Numbered from the stretch's first letter, positions 7,621 to 15,804 are shown. The stretch is DNA of 41,809 nucleotides from Alphaproteobacteria bacterium casp-alpha6 (GCA_001510135.1 LFER01000001.1:1-41809), one strand, 5' to 3'. Translations and numbers: made by a program. The notes: generated by a model from the sequence alone, not told the origin.

Positions 7621-8562
7621 ATGAGCGCATTTAATCAACCTCTTGGCGGAAATGATATGATTAGAACGGGCGGTCCTGCGACCTTTATGCGCCTTCCCGC
7701 GCAAGAAGGGGCAGAGGGTTTGGATGCCTGCTTTGTCGGGATACCTATGGATATTGGCACATCCAATCGTCCTGGAACACGCCTTGGCCCACGACAGATC
7801 CGCGACGAAAGCCGGATGTTACGCCCGTTCAATATGGCGACGGGGGCTGCACCGTTTGATTGTATGCAGGTGGCCGATATTGGCGATGTGCCAATCAATA
7901 CTTTTGATCTGAAAAAATCAGTTGATATCATTACCGACTATTATGACAATCTTCTGCGTCATGACGTCATCCCGCTGACGCTTGGGGGGGATCATACGCT
8001 TACCTGGCCGATCCTGCGGGCAATGCGAAACCGACATGGGCCTGTGGCACTGGTGCATGTGGATGCGCATGCGGATATAAATGACGAGATGTTTGGAGAA
8101 AAAGTGGCCCATGGATGCCCCTTTCGACGTGCATGGGAAGACGGCTGCTTGATCAATGACAAAGTCTTTCAAATAGGGCTAAGAGGCACGGGATACAGTC
8201 CGGACGATTTTAATTGGGCACGGGACAAAGGGTGGCGGGTTATTCAGGCCGAAGACTGCTGGCATAAGTCCCTCAGCCCATTGATGGAAAAGATCCGTGC
8301 AAAGATAGGTGATGTACCCGTCTATCTCACATATGATATCGATAGTCTTGACCCCGCCTATGCGCCGGGCACTGGCACTGTAGAGGTCGGTGGGCTGACA
8401 TCGGTTCAGGGGTTGGAGATCATCCGAGGGATGGCAGGGCTGAATATTGTTGGCGGCGACCTTGTCGAAGTTTCTCCGCCATATGACCCGAGTGGGAATA
8501 CAGCTCTGACAGGAGCAAATTTTCTTTATGAAATGCTATGTGCTTTGCCCAAATGCCAATAG
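7621..8562 (+). CDS. speB: Agmatinase / guanidinobutyrase-family ureohydrolase
   Basis: The 313-residue protein shows the binuclear manganese centre of the arginase superfamily: GGDHT (122-126), DAHADIND (148-155) and DIDSLDP near residue 240. An SNRPGTRLGPRQIR loop and an EVSPPYDPSGNTA segment place it with agmatinases and guanidinobutyrases rather than arginases. The reaction would release urea from a guanidino compound, leaving putrescine or 4-aminobutyrate, in the cytoplasm. With the amine oxidase at 4311 this could form a polyamine-use route, but the two are not in one operon. It converges on nsrR. The symbol is a family label, since agmatine and guanidinobutyrate specificity cannot be told apart here. 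Confidence 0.85.
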   Translation: MSAFNQPLGGNDMIRTGGPATFMRLPAQEGAEGLDACFVGIPMDIGTSNRPGTRLGPRQIRDESRMLRPFNMATGAAPFDCMQVADIGDVPINTFDLKKSVDIITDYYDNLLRHDVIPLTLGGDHTLTWPILRAMRNRHGPVALVHVDAHADINDEMFGEKVAHGCPFRRAWEDGCLINDKVFQIGLRGTGYSPDDFNWARDKGWRVIQAEDCWHKSLSPLMEKIRAKIGDVPVYLTYDIDSLDPAYAPGTGTVEVGGLTSVQGLEIIRGMAGLNIVGGDLVEVSPPYDPSGNTALTGANFLYEMLCALPKCQ

Positions 8563-8598
8563 GCTCTTTGGCAGAACTGTAATATTTCTTAAAACAAT

Positions 8599-9030
8599 TT
8601 AGATGGACAATAAGGAACGGGTTTTAAATGGGTCACCGATAGCTTCTTTAAGCGAGGTTTTGTTCAATTCGTTGAAGAAGGCCGCCTGAGCGTTAAACAA
8701 TGGCCCGCGCAAACCGCACGCCGGCGCAAGGAGACAGTGACATTCACCGTCAGCGGCGCATTCGATAAAGGGAATGCCTTCAACAAGTGCTGCTGCAATT
8801 TCTCCTAACGTGAAGGCATCGGGGGGTTTTGCCAAACTCAACCCGCCGCTGCGTCCGCGTGAAGAGGTGACAAAGCCTGCTTTGACCAGTTGAGAGCAGA
8901 TTTTTGCAAGATGATGCTCGGAAACGTCAAAGGTTTTGGCAATCTGCTGAACCGAAGTTTTTGTGGGATAGGTTAACGCGAGATGTACCATAACACGTAA
9001 TCCAAAATCTGTAAATTTACCAAGCTGCAT
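8599..9030 (-). CDS. nsrR: Rrf2-family nitric-oxide sensor repressor NsrR
   Basis: This 143-residue Rrf2 regulator begins MQLGKFTDFGLRVMVHLA, close to known NsrR proteins, followed by a winged helix with SSRGRSGGLSLAKP. The cluster-binding region has C91, C97, C99 and C105 (ECAADGECHCLLAPACGLRG); NsrR proteins use three cysteines here to hold an iron-sulphur cluster that is destroyed by NO. RirA and IscR are alternatives within Rrf2, but the divergent truncated haemoglobin strongly favours NsrR. The ATG at 9030 lies only 80 bases from the start of the small membrane gene, and the shared region has an AT-rich palindrome over a promoter. Confidence 0.85.
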   Translation of the reverse strand: MQLGKFTDFGLRVMVHLALTYPTKTSVQQIAKTFDVSEHHLAKICSQLVKAGFVTSSRGRSGGLSLAKPPDAFTLGEIAAALVEGIPFIECAADGECHCLLAPACGLRGPLFNAQAAFFNELNKTSLKEAIGDPFKTRSLLSI

Positions 9031-9042
9031 GATTTAATTTAA

Positions 9043-9053
9043 CATTTGAAATG
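9043..9053. promoter_or_regulatory. Candidate NsrR operator
   Basis: CATTTGAAATG is an 11-base palindrome about an uncounted centre. Its ATTT-N-AAAT core matches the core of NsrR boxes described in proteobacteria. It overlaps the proposed -35 of the globin promoter and lies 12 bases upstream of the nsrR start codon, so one bound dimer could control both genes. Confidence 0.55.
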
Positions 9054-9074
9054 CGGAATTAAAAGCGGTATATA
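9046..9074 (+). promoter_or_regulatory. Promoter of the small membrane protein / globin operon
   Basis: TTGAAA (9046-9051) and TATATA (9069-9074) have a 17-base spacer; the overlapping TATAAT at 9071-9076 is an alternative -10. A TAAAGGA ribosome-binding site follows at 9096-9102, seven bases before ATG 9110. Confidence 0.6.
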
Positions 9075-9078
9075 ATAC

Positions 9079-9091
9079 GTATCTCAAATAC
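9079..9091. promoter_or_regulatory. Second imperfect palindrome in the nsrR-globin intergenic region
   Basis: GTATCTCAAATAC has four-base matching arms (GTAT/ATAC) and lies just downstream of the proposed -10, near the expected transcription start. It could be a second, weaker operator half-site pair. The assignment rests on symmetry and position only. Confidence 0.35.
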
Positions 9092-9109
9092 CAAATAAAG
9101 GATGCGCTT

Positions 9110-9265
9110 ATGAATTTGATCGAACTTTTATTGCTGCCCGGCACGCTCATGTGCAGATATTTGGATGTTGACCCAAAAAAAGATCAGGGGTTACTACGAT
9201 CCATGTTCAACATGCTTTTTTATCTTGGCGCTTCCGCCATAATTTTGATGATCACCAGAGTATGA
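9110..9265 (+). CDS. 51-residue membrane protein coupled to the globin
   Basis: A short reading frame begins at ATG 9110 after TAAAGGA and encodes 51 residues, with a hydrophobic start (MNLIELLLLPGTLMC), a charged middle (DVDPKKDQG) and one membrane span near residues 35-50 (MLFYLGASAIILMI). Its TGA overlaps the globin start in an ATGA arrangement, so translation is probably coupled. The context suggests a part in NO handling under NsrR control, for example anchoring or assisting the globin. I know no assigned function for it. Confidence 0.75.
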   Translation: MNLIELLLLPGTLMCRYLDVDPKKDQGLLRSMFNMLFYLGASAIILMITRV

Positions 9266-9687
9266 CGATGCCCGATCCGCGCGTAAACGTGACGCCTGAG
9301 GACGTCGGAATGGTTGTATGTAAATTTTACGCAGCCGTTCGTGAACATCCGGTCTTGGGTCCCGTTTTTTACCTTATAATTGGTCAATCCGAAGCTCTGT
9401 GGCGAGAACATGAGGAAAAAATAGCAGCGTTCTGGCGAAATGCTATCCTGTACGAAAGGGAGTATTCTGGAAACCCGATGTTGGCGCATTTGGGGGTATC
9501 TGCCATAGAATCTAAGCATTTTCCGATTTGGCTCGGATTGTTTGAGCGCGTTTTGATCGAAAACTTGTCCCAAGAACAAGCGCAGGACTGGTCACTTTTG
9601 GCCAACCGTATTGGACGGGGCTTGAAGTTTGGGATGGAAACCTTTCGCCAAATAGATGGTAAGGTCCCAAATTTGCGCAATCTTTGA
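9262..9687 (+). CDS. Group III truncated haemoglobin
   Basis: This 141-residue globin has the group III pattern: VCKFYAAVREHPVLGPVF, with Y23 as the likely B10 tyrosine, then LWREHEEKIAAFWRN with H50 in the distal region, an REYSGNPMLAHL segment and KHFPIWLGLFERVL, with H86 as the proximal haem ligand. Group III truncated haemoglobins are soluble and bind oxygen or NO; here NO detoxification is the likely role because the operon faces nsrR. The start overlaps the stop of the upstream membrane gene. Its TGA ends at 9687 and the opposing fabI stop begins at 9688, so no base separates the two genes. Confidence 0.9.
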   Translation: MTMPDPRVNVTPEDVGMVVCKFYAAVREHPVLGPVFYLIIGQSEALWREHEEKIAAFWRNAILYEREYSGNPMLAHLGVSAIESKHFPIWLGLFERVLIENLSQEQAQDWSLLANRIGRGLKFGMETFRQIDGKVPNLRNL

Positions 9688-10476
9688 TTAGATATTTTCG
9701 ACCTTAGGCATGCCCATGACATGAAAGCCGCCATCGACATGGATAATCTCGCCCGTTGTGCAGGCTGCCGCGTCAGAAGCCAGATAAACCGCTGTGCCGC
9801 CGACGGCCTCCAGCGTCGCATTTGATCCTAACGGTGCGTTTTGGTCGGTGAATTTATAGGTGTTACGTGCGCCGCCAATAGCTGCGCCGGCCAGCGTTTT
9901 CATGGGGCCCGGTGAAATCGCATTGACGCGGATCTTGTCCTGACCAAGGTCGCTTGCAAGATAACGGGTTGCCGATTCCAGCGCTGCTTTGGCAACCCCC
10001 ATTACGTTGTAAAACGGGGTCACGCGGTTCGATCCCTGAAAGGTTACTGTGATGATGGATCCACCATTGTCTTTCATCATCGGATAGGCCCGCCGTGCTA
10101 CGTCGATCAAAGAATAGGCAGAGATGTCCAAAGAATTTTTGAAATTCGCCCTACTGGTGTTGATAAACCGTCCTGTCAGTTCGGTTTTGTCGGAAAAGGC
10201 CAGCGCATGCACCAGAAAGTCAAGGTTTCCCCAATGCGTCGAAAGGTAGTCAAACGCATGATCAAGGGAGGCATCATCTGTGACATCCACATCCAGCATG
10301 CAGGTTGAGCCAACGCTTTCAGCCAAGGGTTCCAGCCGTTTACCAAAACCTTCGCCTTGATAGGTAAACGCAAGCTCTGCGCCCGCCTCATGAAGCGCCT
10401 TTGCAATGCCCCAAGCAATGGAGCGTTCATTTGCCACCCCCATGACAAGACCTTTTTTGCCGCTAAGCTGGTTCAT
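9688..10476 (-). CDS. fabI: Enoyl-[acyl-carrier-protein] reductase FabI
   Basis: This 262-residue short-chain dehydrogenase performs the last, NADH-dependent reduction of each fatty-acid elongation cycle. It has the FabI-type nucleotide loop GVANERSIAWGIAK instead of the classical TGxxxGxG, and the catalytic YNVMGVAK with Y156 and K163. The position equivalent to the first active-site tyrosine of E. coli FabI (Y146) is phenylalanine here (VTFQGSN). That is odd but may be a subgroup trait. The gene is the third of the fabA-fabB-fabI operon, 16 bases after fabB. FabI is the usual triclosan target; sensitivity cannot be read from this sequence. Confidence 0.95.
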   Translation of the reverse strand: MNQLSGKKGLVMGVANERSIAWGIAKALHEAGAELAFTYQGEGFGKRLEPLAESVGSTCMLDVDVTDDASLDHAFDYLSTHWGNLDFLVHALAFSDKTELTGRFINTSRANFKNSLDISAYSLIDVARRAYPMMKDNGGSIITVTFQGSNRVTPFYNVMGVAKAALESATRYLASDLGQDKIRVNAISPGPMKTLAGAAIGGARNTYKFTDQNAPLGSNATLEAVGGTAVYLASDAAACTTGEIIHVDGGFHVMGMPKVENI

Positions 10477-10492
10477 CTTTTGCCTCTTCTAG

Positions 10493-11719
10493 TTAAAGGA
10501 TTTTGGACAAAATCATAGATCCATTGGTGCCGCCAAAACCAAAGCTATTTGTCATCACGGCCTGAAGTCCTGCATTGTCCACGAGGGCTGTGGCAACTTC
10601 TGAGGCTGACAATTCAGGGTCAAGCGTTTCCACATTGATTGAGGGGCAAATAAAATCATTGTCCAACATCAAAAGCGAATAAATTGCTTCTTGTGCTCCT
10701 GCAGCCCCCTGACTGTGTCCGGTCATGGATTTTGTGGAACTGATCGGAGGTGTGTTTCCTTCGCCAAAGACACGACGCACGGCTTTGACTTCTCCAACGT
10801 CTCCGACAGGGGTTGAGGTCCCATGTGCATTGATGTAGCCGACTTTGTGACTGTCGGGCTGAGTGGAAAGAGCGATGCGCATGGCCCGTTCTCCGCCTTC
10901 GCCCGAAGGGGCCACCATGTCATGTCCATCCGAAGTCGCACCATAGCCTGTCACCTCAGCATAGATTTTAGCGCCACGCGCCTGCGCGCGCTCCAGATCT
11001 TCCAGCACCACAATGCCCCCCCCACCGCTGATCACAAACCCGTCGCGATCCGCGTCAAAGGCGCGTGAGGCGCGTTGCGGGGTATCATTATATTTGCTCG
11101 ACATCGCGCCCATCGCATCAAAGAGGCAGGACAGTGTCCAATCCAATTCTTCGCCACCACCGGCAAACATCAGATCCTGTTTGCCAAGCATGATTTGTTC
11201 TGCAGCGTTTCCGATACAGTGAAGTGACGTCGAACAGGCTGAGGTGATGGAATAATTGATGCCCTTAATCTTGAACGCCGTGGAAAGGTTCGCAGAGACG
11301 GTAGAGGACATACATTTAGGAACGGCAAACGGACCGATGCGTTTTGGTGCACCAGAATTCAAAACCGTCTGATGGGCCAAAAGCATCGCACTTGTCGAAG
11401 GGCCGCCTGACCCGGCAATCAATCCTGTGTTGGGGTTTGACACATCACTTTCGCTTAGCCCAGCATCGGCAATCGCCTGTTCCATCGCAATGTAAGCGTA
11501 TGCTGCACCCGGGCCCATAAAACGCAATGTGCGTTTGTCGATATGTTCTGCCGGATCAATTTTAAGGGAGCCTGCAATCTGACTGCGAAATCCATGCTCT
11601 TTCATGTCATCATTCGCTGTGATGCCCGAAGCACCTGTTTTAAGGCTTTGCAAAACTTCGTCCGCGTTGTTCCCGATAGAGGACACAACGCCAAGACCTG
11701 TCACCACAACTCTGCGCAT
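10493..11719 (-). CDS. fabB: 3-oxoacyl-ACP synthase I FabB
   Basis: A 408-residue condensing enzyme of the thiolase fold. The nucleophile lies in SITSACSTSLH (C162), and the two active-site histidines in NAHGTSTPVGD and MTGHSQGAAGA; the C-terminal FGFGGTNGS loop is intact. FabB extends the cis-3-decenoyl chain made by FabA and so is needed for unsaturated fatty acids. It begins 30 bases after the fabA stop and is followed 16 bases later by fabI, which supports a single transcript. Length and motif positions match the family. Confidence 0.95.
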   Translation of the reverse strand: MRRVVVTGLGVVSSIGNNADEVLQSLKTGASGITANDDMKEHGFRSQIAGSLKIDPAEHIDKRTLRFMGPGAAYAYIAMEQAIADAGLSESDVSNPNTGLIAGSGGPSTSAMLLAHQTVLNSGAPKRIGPFAVPKCMSSTVSANLSTAFKIKGINYSITSACSTSLHCIGNAAEQIMLGKQDLMFAGGGEELDWTLSCLFDAMGAMSSKYNDTPQRASRAFDADRDGFVISGGGGIVVLEDLERAQARGAKIYAEVTGYGATSDGHDMVAPSGEGGERAMRIALSTQPDSHKVGYINAHGTSTPVGDVGEVKAVRRVFGEGNTPPISSTKSMTGHSQGAAGAQEAIYSLLMLDNDFICPSINVETLDPELSASEVATALVDNAGLQAVMTNSFGFGGTNGSMILSKIL

Positions 11720-11749
11720 TGGGTTTCCTTTTTGTTTCTGGCCTGTAAT

Positions 11750-12259
11750 CTAGGTTTCCGACAGGGCCACTTTCATATCTTTAACTTGATAAATGACTTC
11801 TCCGTCCGCTTCAACACGTCCGTCTGCCACACCCATAGTGAGGCGGCGGGTCTGGATCGCTTTGGTGAAATCGACGAAATAACGTAACATTTTTCTATCC
11901 GGGCGCACCATACCGGTCAGCTTGACCTCGCCAACGCCAAGCGCATAACCGCGTCCCTGCCAGCCCCGCCAGCCAAGGTTAAATCCCGTGAGTTGCCACA
12001 ATCCATCAAGGCCCAAACAGCCGGGCATAATCGGATTATTCGGGAAGTGGCAGTCAAAAAACCAAAGATCGGGGCGGATATCAAATTCTGCGACCACATG
12101 ACCTTTGCTATGCTCTCCGCCATCACTGCTGATTTCGTTCACTCGATCGATCATCAGCATAGGCGGTTCAGGCAGCTGGGCATTGCCTGGGCCAAACAGC
12201 TCTCCTCTGGCGCATTTCAATAGCGCATCCCTGTCAAAGCTGCTCGGATATTCAGACAT
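11750..12259 (-). CDS. fabA: 3-hydroxydecanoyl-ACP dehydratase/isomerase FabA
   Basis: A 169-residue hot-dog fold enzyme. The active-site segment [23 protein letters not shown] places H71 and D85 where E. coli FabA has H70 and D84. The enzyme dehydrates 3-hydroxydecanoyl-ACP and isomerises the product to the cis-3 form, the branch point to unsaturated fatty acids. It is the first gene of the fab operon and is divergent from irr. The upstream region has an inverted repeat (12274-12299) close to the start codon. Confidence 0.95.
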   Translation of the reverse strand: MSEYPSSFDRDALLKCARGELFGPGNAQLPEPPMLMIDRVNEISSDGGEHSKGHVVAEFDIRPDLWFFDCHFPNNPIMPGCLGLDGLWQLTGFNLGWRGWQGRGYALGVGEVKLTGMVRPDRKMLRYFVDFTKAIQTRRLTMGVADGRVEADGEVIYQVKDMKVALSET

Positions 12260-12273
12260 ATTTTTGTTCTTTC

Positions 12274-12299
12274 TTTAAACGATTTAACATTTGTTTAAA
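12274..12299. promoter_or_regulatory. Inverted repeat in the fabA-irr intergenic region
   Basis: TTTAAAC (12274-12280) and GTTTAAA (12293-12299) are perfect inverted copies 12 bases apart, only 15 bases upstream of the fabA start. This could be an operator for a fatty-acid or iron regulator. It does not match the TTTAGAA-type iron control element bound by Irr. AT-rich composition makes chance possible. Confidence 0.35.
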
Positions 12300-12449
12300 A
12301 CTTCTCTATCACCCCCACCTTTGTGCTGGCAAGTATCGCAATTACAATGGCTTGATCACTGCAATGGATTTCTTGCAAAATATTGGCGTGTTTTTTGAAT
12401 TTGAATGCAGAAATGTCTTATGCTAGATGTGGAGCATGAGGAAAGAGTC

Positions 12450-12872
12450 GTGATTTCTGTAGTAACAAAACGTGCGGACAACTGGCTTGCCTCGGCCCAG
12501 TTAAGGCCGACCAAGCAACGTATGGCGCTGGCCGAAGCTTTGGTGGGCGACGGACATCATCGCCATGTCACCGCAGAAAGCCTTTTTGAACGGGTTCAAA
12601 GGACCGGAGGTCGTGTATCTTTGGCGACTGTTTACAACACGTTACGTGCCTTTTGTGATGCTGGTCTTTTGCAAGAGGTGACGGTTGATGGGTCACGCAG
12701 CTATTTTGATACGAACACTCACGATCACCCGCATTTTTATTGGGAAGATACGCACGAACTGACTGATGCGCCAGTGGATCAGCTGAAAATCATGCAATTG
12801 CCGGAGGTGCCAGAGGGTGCTGAAATCGCATCTGTGGATGTGATCATTCGTCTGCGTCGAAAACTGTCCTGA
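12450..12872 (+). CDS. irr: Iron response regulator Irr (Fur family)
   Basis: A Fur-family winged-helix regulator of about 140 residues. The DNA-binding part contains RPTKQRMALAEAL and VSLATVYNTLRAF; the GDGHHRHVTAESL segment and the histidine-rich HDHPHFYWED motif match Irr, which senses haem and controls iron use in alphaproteobacteria. I prefer GTG 12450 because GAGGAAAGA lies at ideal spacing; ATG 12405 and ATG 12420 have no ribosome-binding site. Irr usually lies beside fabA in Rhodobacterales, as here. The quinone-reductase gene begins three bases after the stop, so the two are probably cotranscribed. Confidence 0.9.
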   Translation: MISVVTKRADNWLASAQLRPTKQRMALAEALVGDGHHRHVTAESLFERVQRTGGRVSLATVYNTLRAFCDAGLLQEVTVDGSRSYFDTNTHDHPHFYWEDTHELTDAPVDQLKIMQLPEVPEGAEIASVDVIIRLRRKLS

Positions 12873-12875
12873 TCC

Positions 12876-13859
12876 ATGCGTGCGATCGCCTATGACCGTT
12901 TTGGTCCTGCAAAAGATGTGCTAAACGAGATTGATCTGCCGGTTCCAACACCTCAGGCAGGCGAAGTTGTAGTGAAATTGGTTTATTCCGGTGTTAATCC
13001 GTCTGACGTAAAAGCGCGGGCTGGGCTGCGCCCTGGTGTCAGTAAACCAGCATTTGACCTCATTGTACCCCATTCAGACGGTTCTGGTGTGATCACGGCG
13101 GTGGGAGCAGGGGTAGATGCCGCGCGTATTGGGCAGCGCGTTTGGGTTTGGAATGGTCAATGGGCACGGCCCTTTGGCACTATGGCAGAGTATATTGCTT
13201 TGCCTCAGGAACAGGCTGTCCTTCTGCCGGATGGTATAAGTATGGAATGTGGCGCCTCATTTGGAATTCCGGGTCTGACGGCCGCACATTGCCTTTTGGG
13301 CGGCGAAGATATCGGGGGCAAGACTGTTCTGATTTGCGGGGGTGCTGGGGCCGTGGGTCATATCGCGGTGCAGCTTGCAAAATGGGCGGGTGCGCGCGTC
13401 ATCGCGACGGCCTCAGCCAAAAACCACGCGCGCGTGCATGCCGCTGGAGCGGATCATGTGCTTGAATATATGGCACCCACCTTGGCAGAGGACATCAAAA
13501 AGATTTGTCCAGAAGGCGTTGATCGTGCGGTTGAACTAGAATTTGGCGTGAATGCGGCGCTCTTGGGTAATGTCATGCGTCCCATGGGGACCATTGCCGC
13601 CTACGGCTCCGCCCTTGACATGACACCCACAGTACCCTTCGGACAATATCTTTTTAAAGCACTTAAGATTGATATTTCGCTCATCTACATTCTTCCTGCG
13701 CCAGAACGTCAGAAGGCGATTGAGGCGCTCCATGCCGCACATCTGGCGGGGGCGTTCATGTCTTCGGTTGATCGGATTTATGACTTTGAAGACTGCGCCC
13801 AAGCCCATGATGAGGTGCTACAAGGCGGACGCGCTGGCGCCAGTCTGTTAAAGATCTAA
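12876..13859 (+). CDS. NADPH:quinone reductase-like medium-chain dehydrogenase
   Basis: The 327-residue protein has the GroES-like N-terminal domain of medium-chain dehydrogenases with SGVNPSDVKARAG and the NADP-binding Rossmann motif GGAGAVGHIAVQLAKWAGA. The zinc-binding cysteines of alcohol dehydrogenases are absent, so it belongs with quinone oxidoreductases (QOR/zeta-crystallin type). The reaction is probably NADPH-dependent reduction of a quinone or an alpha,beta-unsaturated carbonyl. It starts three bases after irr and is likely in its operon. It does not look like the YhdH/AcuI acryloyl-CoA reductases, so a direct link with dddP is not supported. Confidence 0.85.
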   Translation: MRAIAYDRFGPAKDVLNEIDLPVPTPQAGEVVVKLVYSGVNPSDVKARAGLRPGVSKPAFDLIVPHSDGSGVITAVGAGVDAARIGQRVWVWNGQWARPFGTMAEYIALPQEQAVLLPDGISMECGASFGIPGLTAAHCLLGGEDIGGKTVLICGGAGAVGHIAVQLAKWAGARVIATASAKNHARVHAAGADHVLEYMAPTLAEDIKKICPEGVDRAVELEFGVNAALLGNVMRPMGTIAAYGSALDMTPTVPFGQYLFKALKIDISLIYILPAPERQKAIEALHAAHLAGAFMSSVDRIYDFEDCAQAHDEVLQGGRAGASLLKI

Positions 13860-14001
13860 AGCACCTTGTCAGGGTGATGGCTTTATCTTTTACTTAAAAA
13901 GTACTCGTGGATGTTTGATAATTGATTTGGCTTGTGTTTCGGTGAAGATCATTTAACCATTTTTCACATTCAGACAGAATTTTTTCAAAGGTTAACTTGC
14001 T

Positions 14002-14995
14002 GTGTCTTATTTTCTAGTGGCCCTGAAATTTGCGATAGTTTCAATTTCGATTTATCTTATTTTGGCATTGGTCTTGGTTGGAACCCAACGGATCAGCGCA
14101 GCAGTTTTTAAAGGCAGTCTCGATTTTGATGCGGCCCAGGCGAATTTGGCGTCTGATCCTGGTCTGATCCATTATCGTGCGCGTGATGGTGCGCAATTGG
14201 GTTTGCGCCGATTTGCACCTCGAAAAGACCAAAATCCGTTAGTTATACTTCTGCATGGCTCGGGCTGGCATGGTGGCGCTTATGTCGCCTTGGGTGAGGC
14301 GTTGAACGAACAGCTCGATTATGACGTGCTTATCCCCGATTTGCGCGGACATGGCCCTGATCCGATACGGCGGGGGGGATCTGGATTACATTGGGCAGTT
14401 TGAAGATGATCTTGCGGATTTAGTAAAAACCTATCGCTGCAAAGATCGCCCTGCCTATTTAGTGGGGCATTCAAGTGGAGGGGGGCTGGCCATTCGCTTT
14501 GCTGGGGGAAAACACGGGCATTTAGCGTCTCGCGCGGTTCTGATCGCACCTTACCTGAGCCATGATGCCCCAACTGCACGTAAAGACGGCGGGAAATGGG
14601 CCAAAGTGCTGTTGCGCCGCACCATCGGATTATCGATGCTGAACGCTGTCGGGGTGCGAGCCTTCAATCATCTTCATATGATCCAATTTAACTTTCCCAA
14701 AGCGGTGTTGGATGGCCCAAACGGTCACAGCGCCACGTAAAGTTACAGTTTCCGATTGAACACATCCTTTGCTCCGCGCCGCCCCCTTGAAAGAGACGTC
14801 GCAGCCCTGCCAGATTTTTTGCTGATTGCGGGACAAGAGGACGACGCCTTTGATGCATCGGCCTATGAAACAACCCTGTCTGCCATCACCACCAATGGTC
14901 ACTACCAATTGGTGGCAGGCGCGTCGCATTTGGGCGTGTTATACGATGACAGGGTGAATGAGGCCATCAGCCAGTTTTTGAACAGAGAAAAATAG
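14002..14995 (+). pseudogene. Broken alpha/beta hydrolase (frameshift plus in-frame stop)
   Basis: Three pieces form one alpha/beta hydrolase. The first (from GTG 14002) has a membrane or signal segment and the oxyanion region ILLHGSGWHGGAY. Near the seven-G run at 14372-14378 the frame is lost; removing one G would restore RRGDLDYIGQF. The second piece carries the nucleophile elbow GHSSGG. It ends at TAA 14738-14740, yet the same frame continues with NTSFAPRRPLERD and ends with a C-terminal GASHLGV that supplies the catalytic histidine. Two independent lesions argue for a true pseudogene rather than a sequencing slip. A lipase or esterase of unknown substrate is the likely parent. Confidence 0.85.
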
Positions 14996-15056
14996 CGATT
15001 TTATATTCCTAAGGGCGCTTTAATAAAGTCAATTAGTATTTTGAAATATATAAATT

Positions 15057-15788
15057 TTAATGATTTTTTAGGATAAATGTGTGAATGCCAAACACCACAG
15101 CCCCCGTTTTCGGGAGGCGGATCAATGTCTGGCGTTCGCTTCGGAAAAAGCGCGCTGCGTTCTTCTGGGGAATTTTCCGGCGGTCATTTTGACTTCGGGG
15201 CTGAAAAAGCTCTGGCGTTGCATAGTTCAGAGCGTTGAACCGCCAGAGGGGATGACCTGATTTTATCCCGTCAAATAATCGCTGCACCCGTTTGGTGATA
15301 TTGTCATCATATGTTTTCACCGGCTCATGGATGATGCTTAGGGGACGCATGAATTTTTCCGACAACGACCAGCTTGCCGGAAAACATAAAACGGCGCCTG
15401 TGAGCACATGTTCGCCGGCTACCTTTTGCAGGATGCAGAAATCGTTCTGAACCAACCTTCCAAGGGTGGCGAGCGGGTCGGATGGATCAACCCTCACATG
15501 TCGTCCATCGGGGCAGGTCACGTGATCCTGTTTGATGGTGAAATCGGCAAGCGTGCGTAGAAATTTCAAGACCTCACTCAAAAGTTCCTCTGCCGAAGCC
15601 CGCGCCCCTTCGTCCAGAACGATCACCACATCGCGTTGCGTGGAGAGAAGCCTTTCGCGCTCTGCCATCTGTCCGACATAGGCGTCATCCACGATCAGCC
15701 ACTGCGCGGGATCAAGTGCCGAAATTGCAGGCAGGGCCCGTTCGAGCGATACATCATAAGGGATCTTGCTTTGAAAGATAGCGACCAT
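15057..15788 (-). CDS. Haem-dependent oxidative N-demethylase-like protein (DUF3445)
   Basis: The 243-residue protein matches the DUF3445 family, described as the alpha subunit of a haem-dependent N-demethylase. Visible conserved parts are FCILQK, HVLTGAVLCFPASWSLSEKF, LSIIHEPVKTYDDNI and a C-terminal ERQTLIRLPKTGAVVFGIHTF. I chose ATG 15788; an in-frame TTG nine codons earlier has no ribosome-binding site. A perfect 6-bp inverted repeat sits two bases before the ATG and could fold over its ribosome-binding site. The other subunits of the known complex are not adjacent, so the function here may differ. It is divergent from dddP. Confidence 0.75.
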   Translation of the reverse strand: MVAIFQSKIPYDVSLERALPAISALDPAQWLIVDDAYVGQMAERERLLSTQRDVVIVLDEGARASAEELLSEVLKFLRTLADFTIKQDHVTCPDGRHVRVDPSDPLATLGRLVQNDFCILQKVAGEHVLTGAVLCFPASWSLSEKFMRPLSIIHEPVKTYDDNITKRVQRLFDGIKSGHPLWRFNALNYATPELFQPRSQNDRRKIPQKNAARFFRSERQTLIRLPKTGAVVFGIHTFILKNH

Positions 15789-15789
15789 A

Positions 15790-15804
15790 AGGCAACTTTT
15801 GCCT
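15790..15804. promoter_or_regulatory. Short palindrome at the N-demethylase start, upstream of dddP
   Basis: AGGCAA (15790-15795) and TTGCCT (15799-15804) are perfect inverted copies around CTT. The site lies two bases before the ATG of the DUF3445 gene and 82 bases before dddP. It may act as a DNA operator for both genes or as an mRNA hairpin over the DUF3445 ribosome-binding site. Confidence 0.4.

Noticed and set aside
12405-12449. Longer Irr start at ATG 12405
   Set aside because: There is no ribosome-binding site before it, whereas GAGGAAAGA precedes GTG 12450 at the right distance.
12876-13859. Quinone reductase-like gene as AcuI (acryloyl-CoA reductase) linked to dddP
   Set aside because: The N-terminus and motifs fit the QOR branch, not YhdH/AcuI, and it sits with irr.
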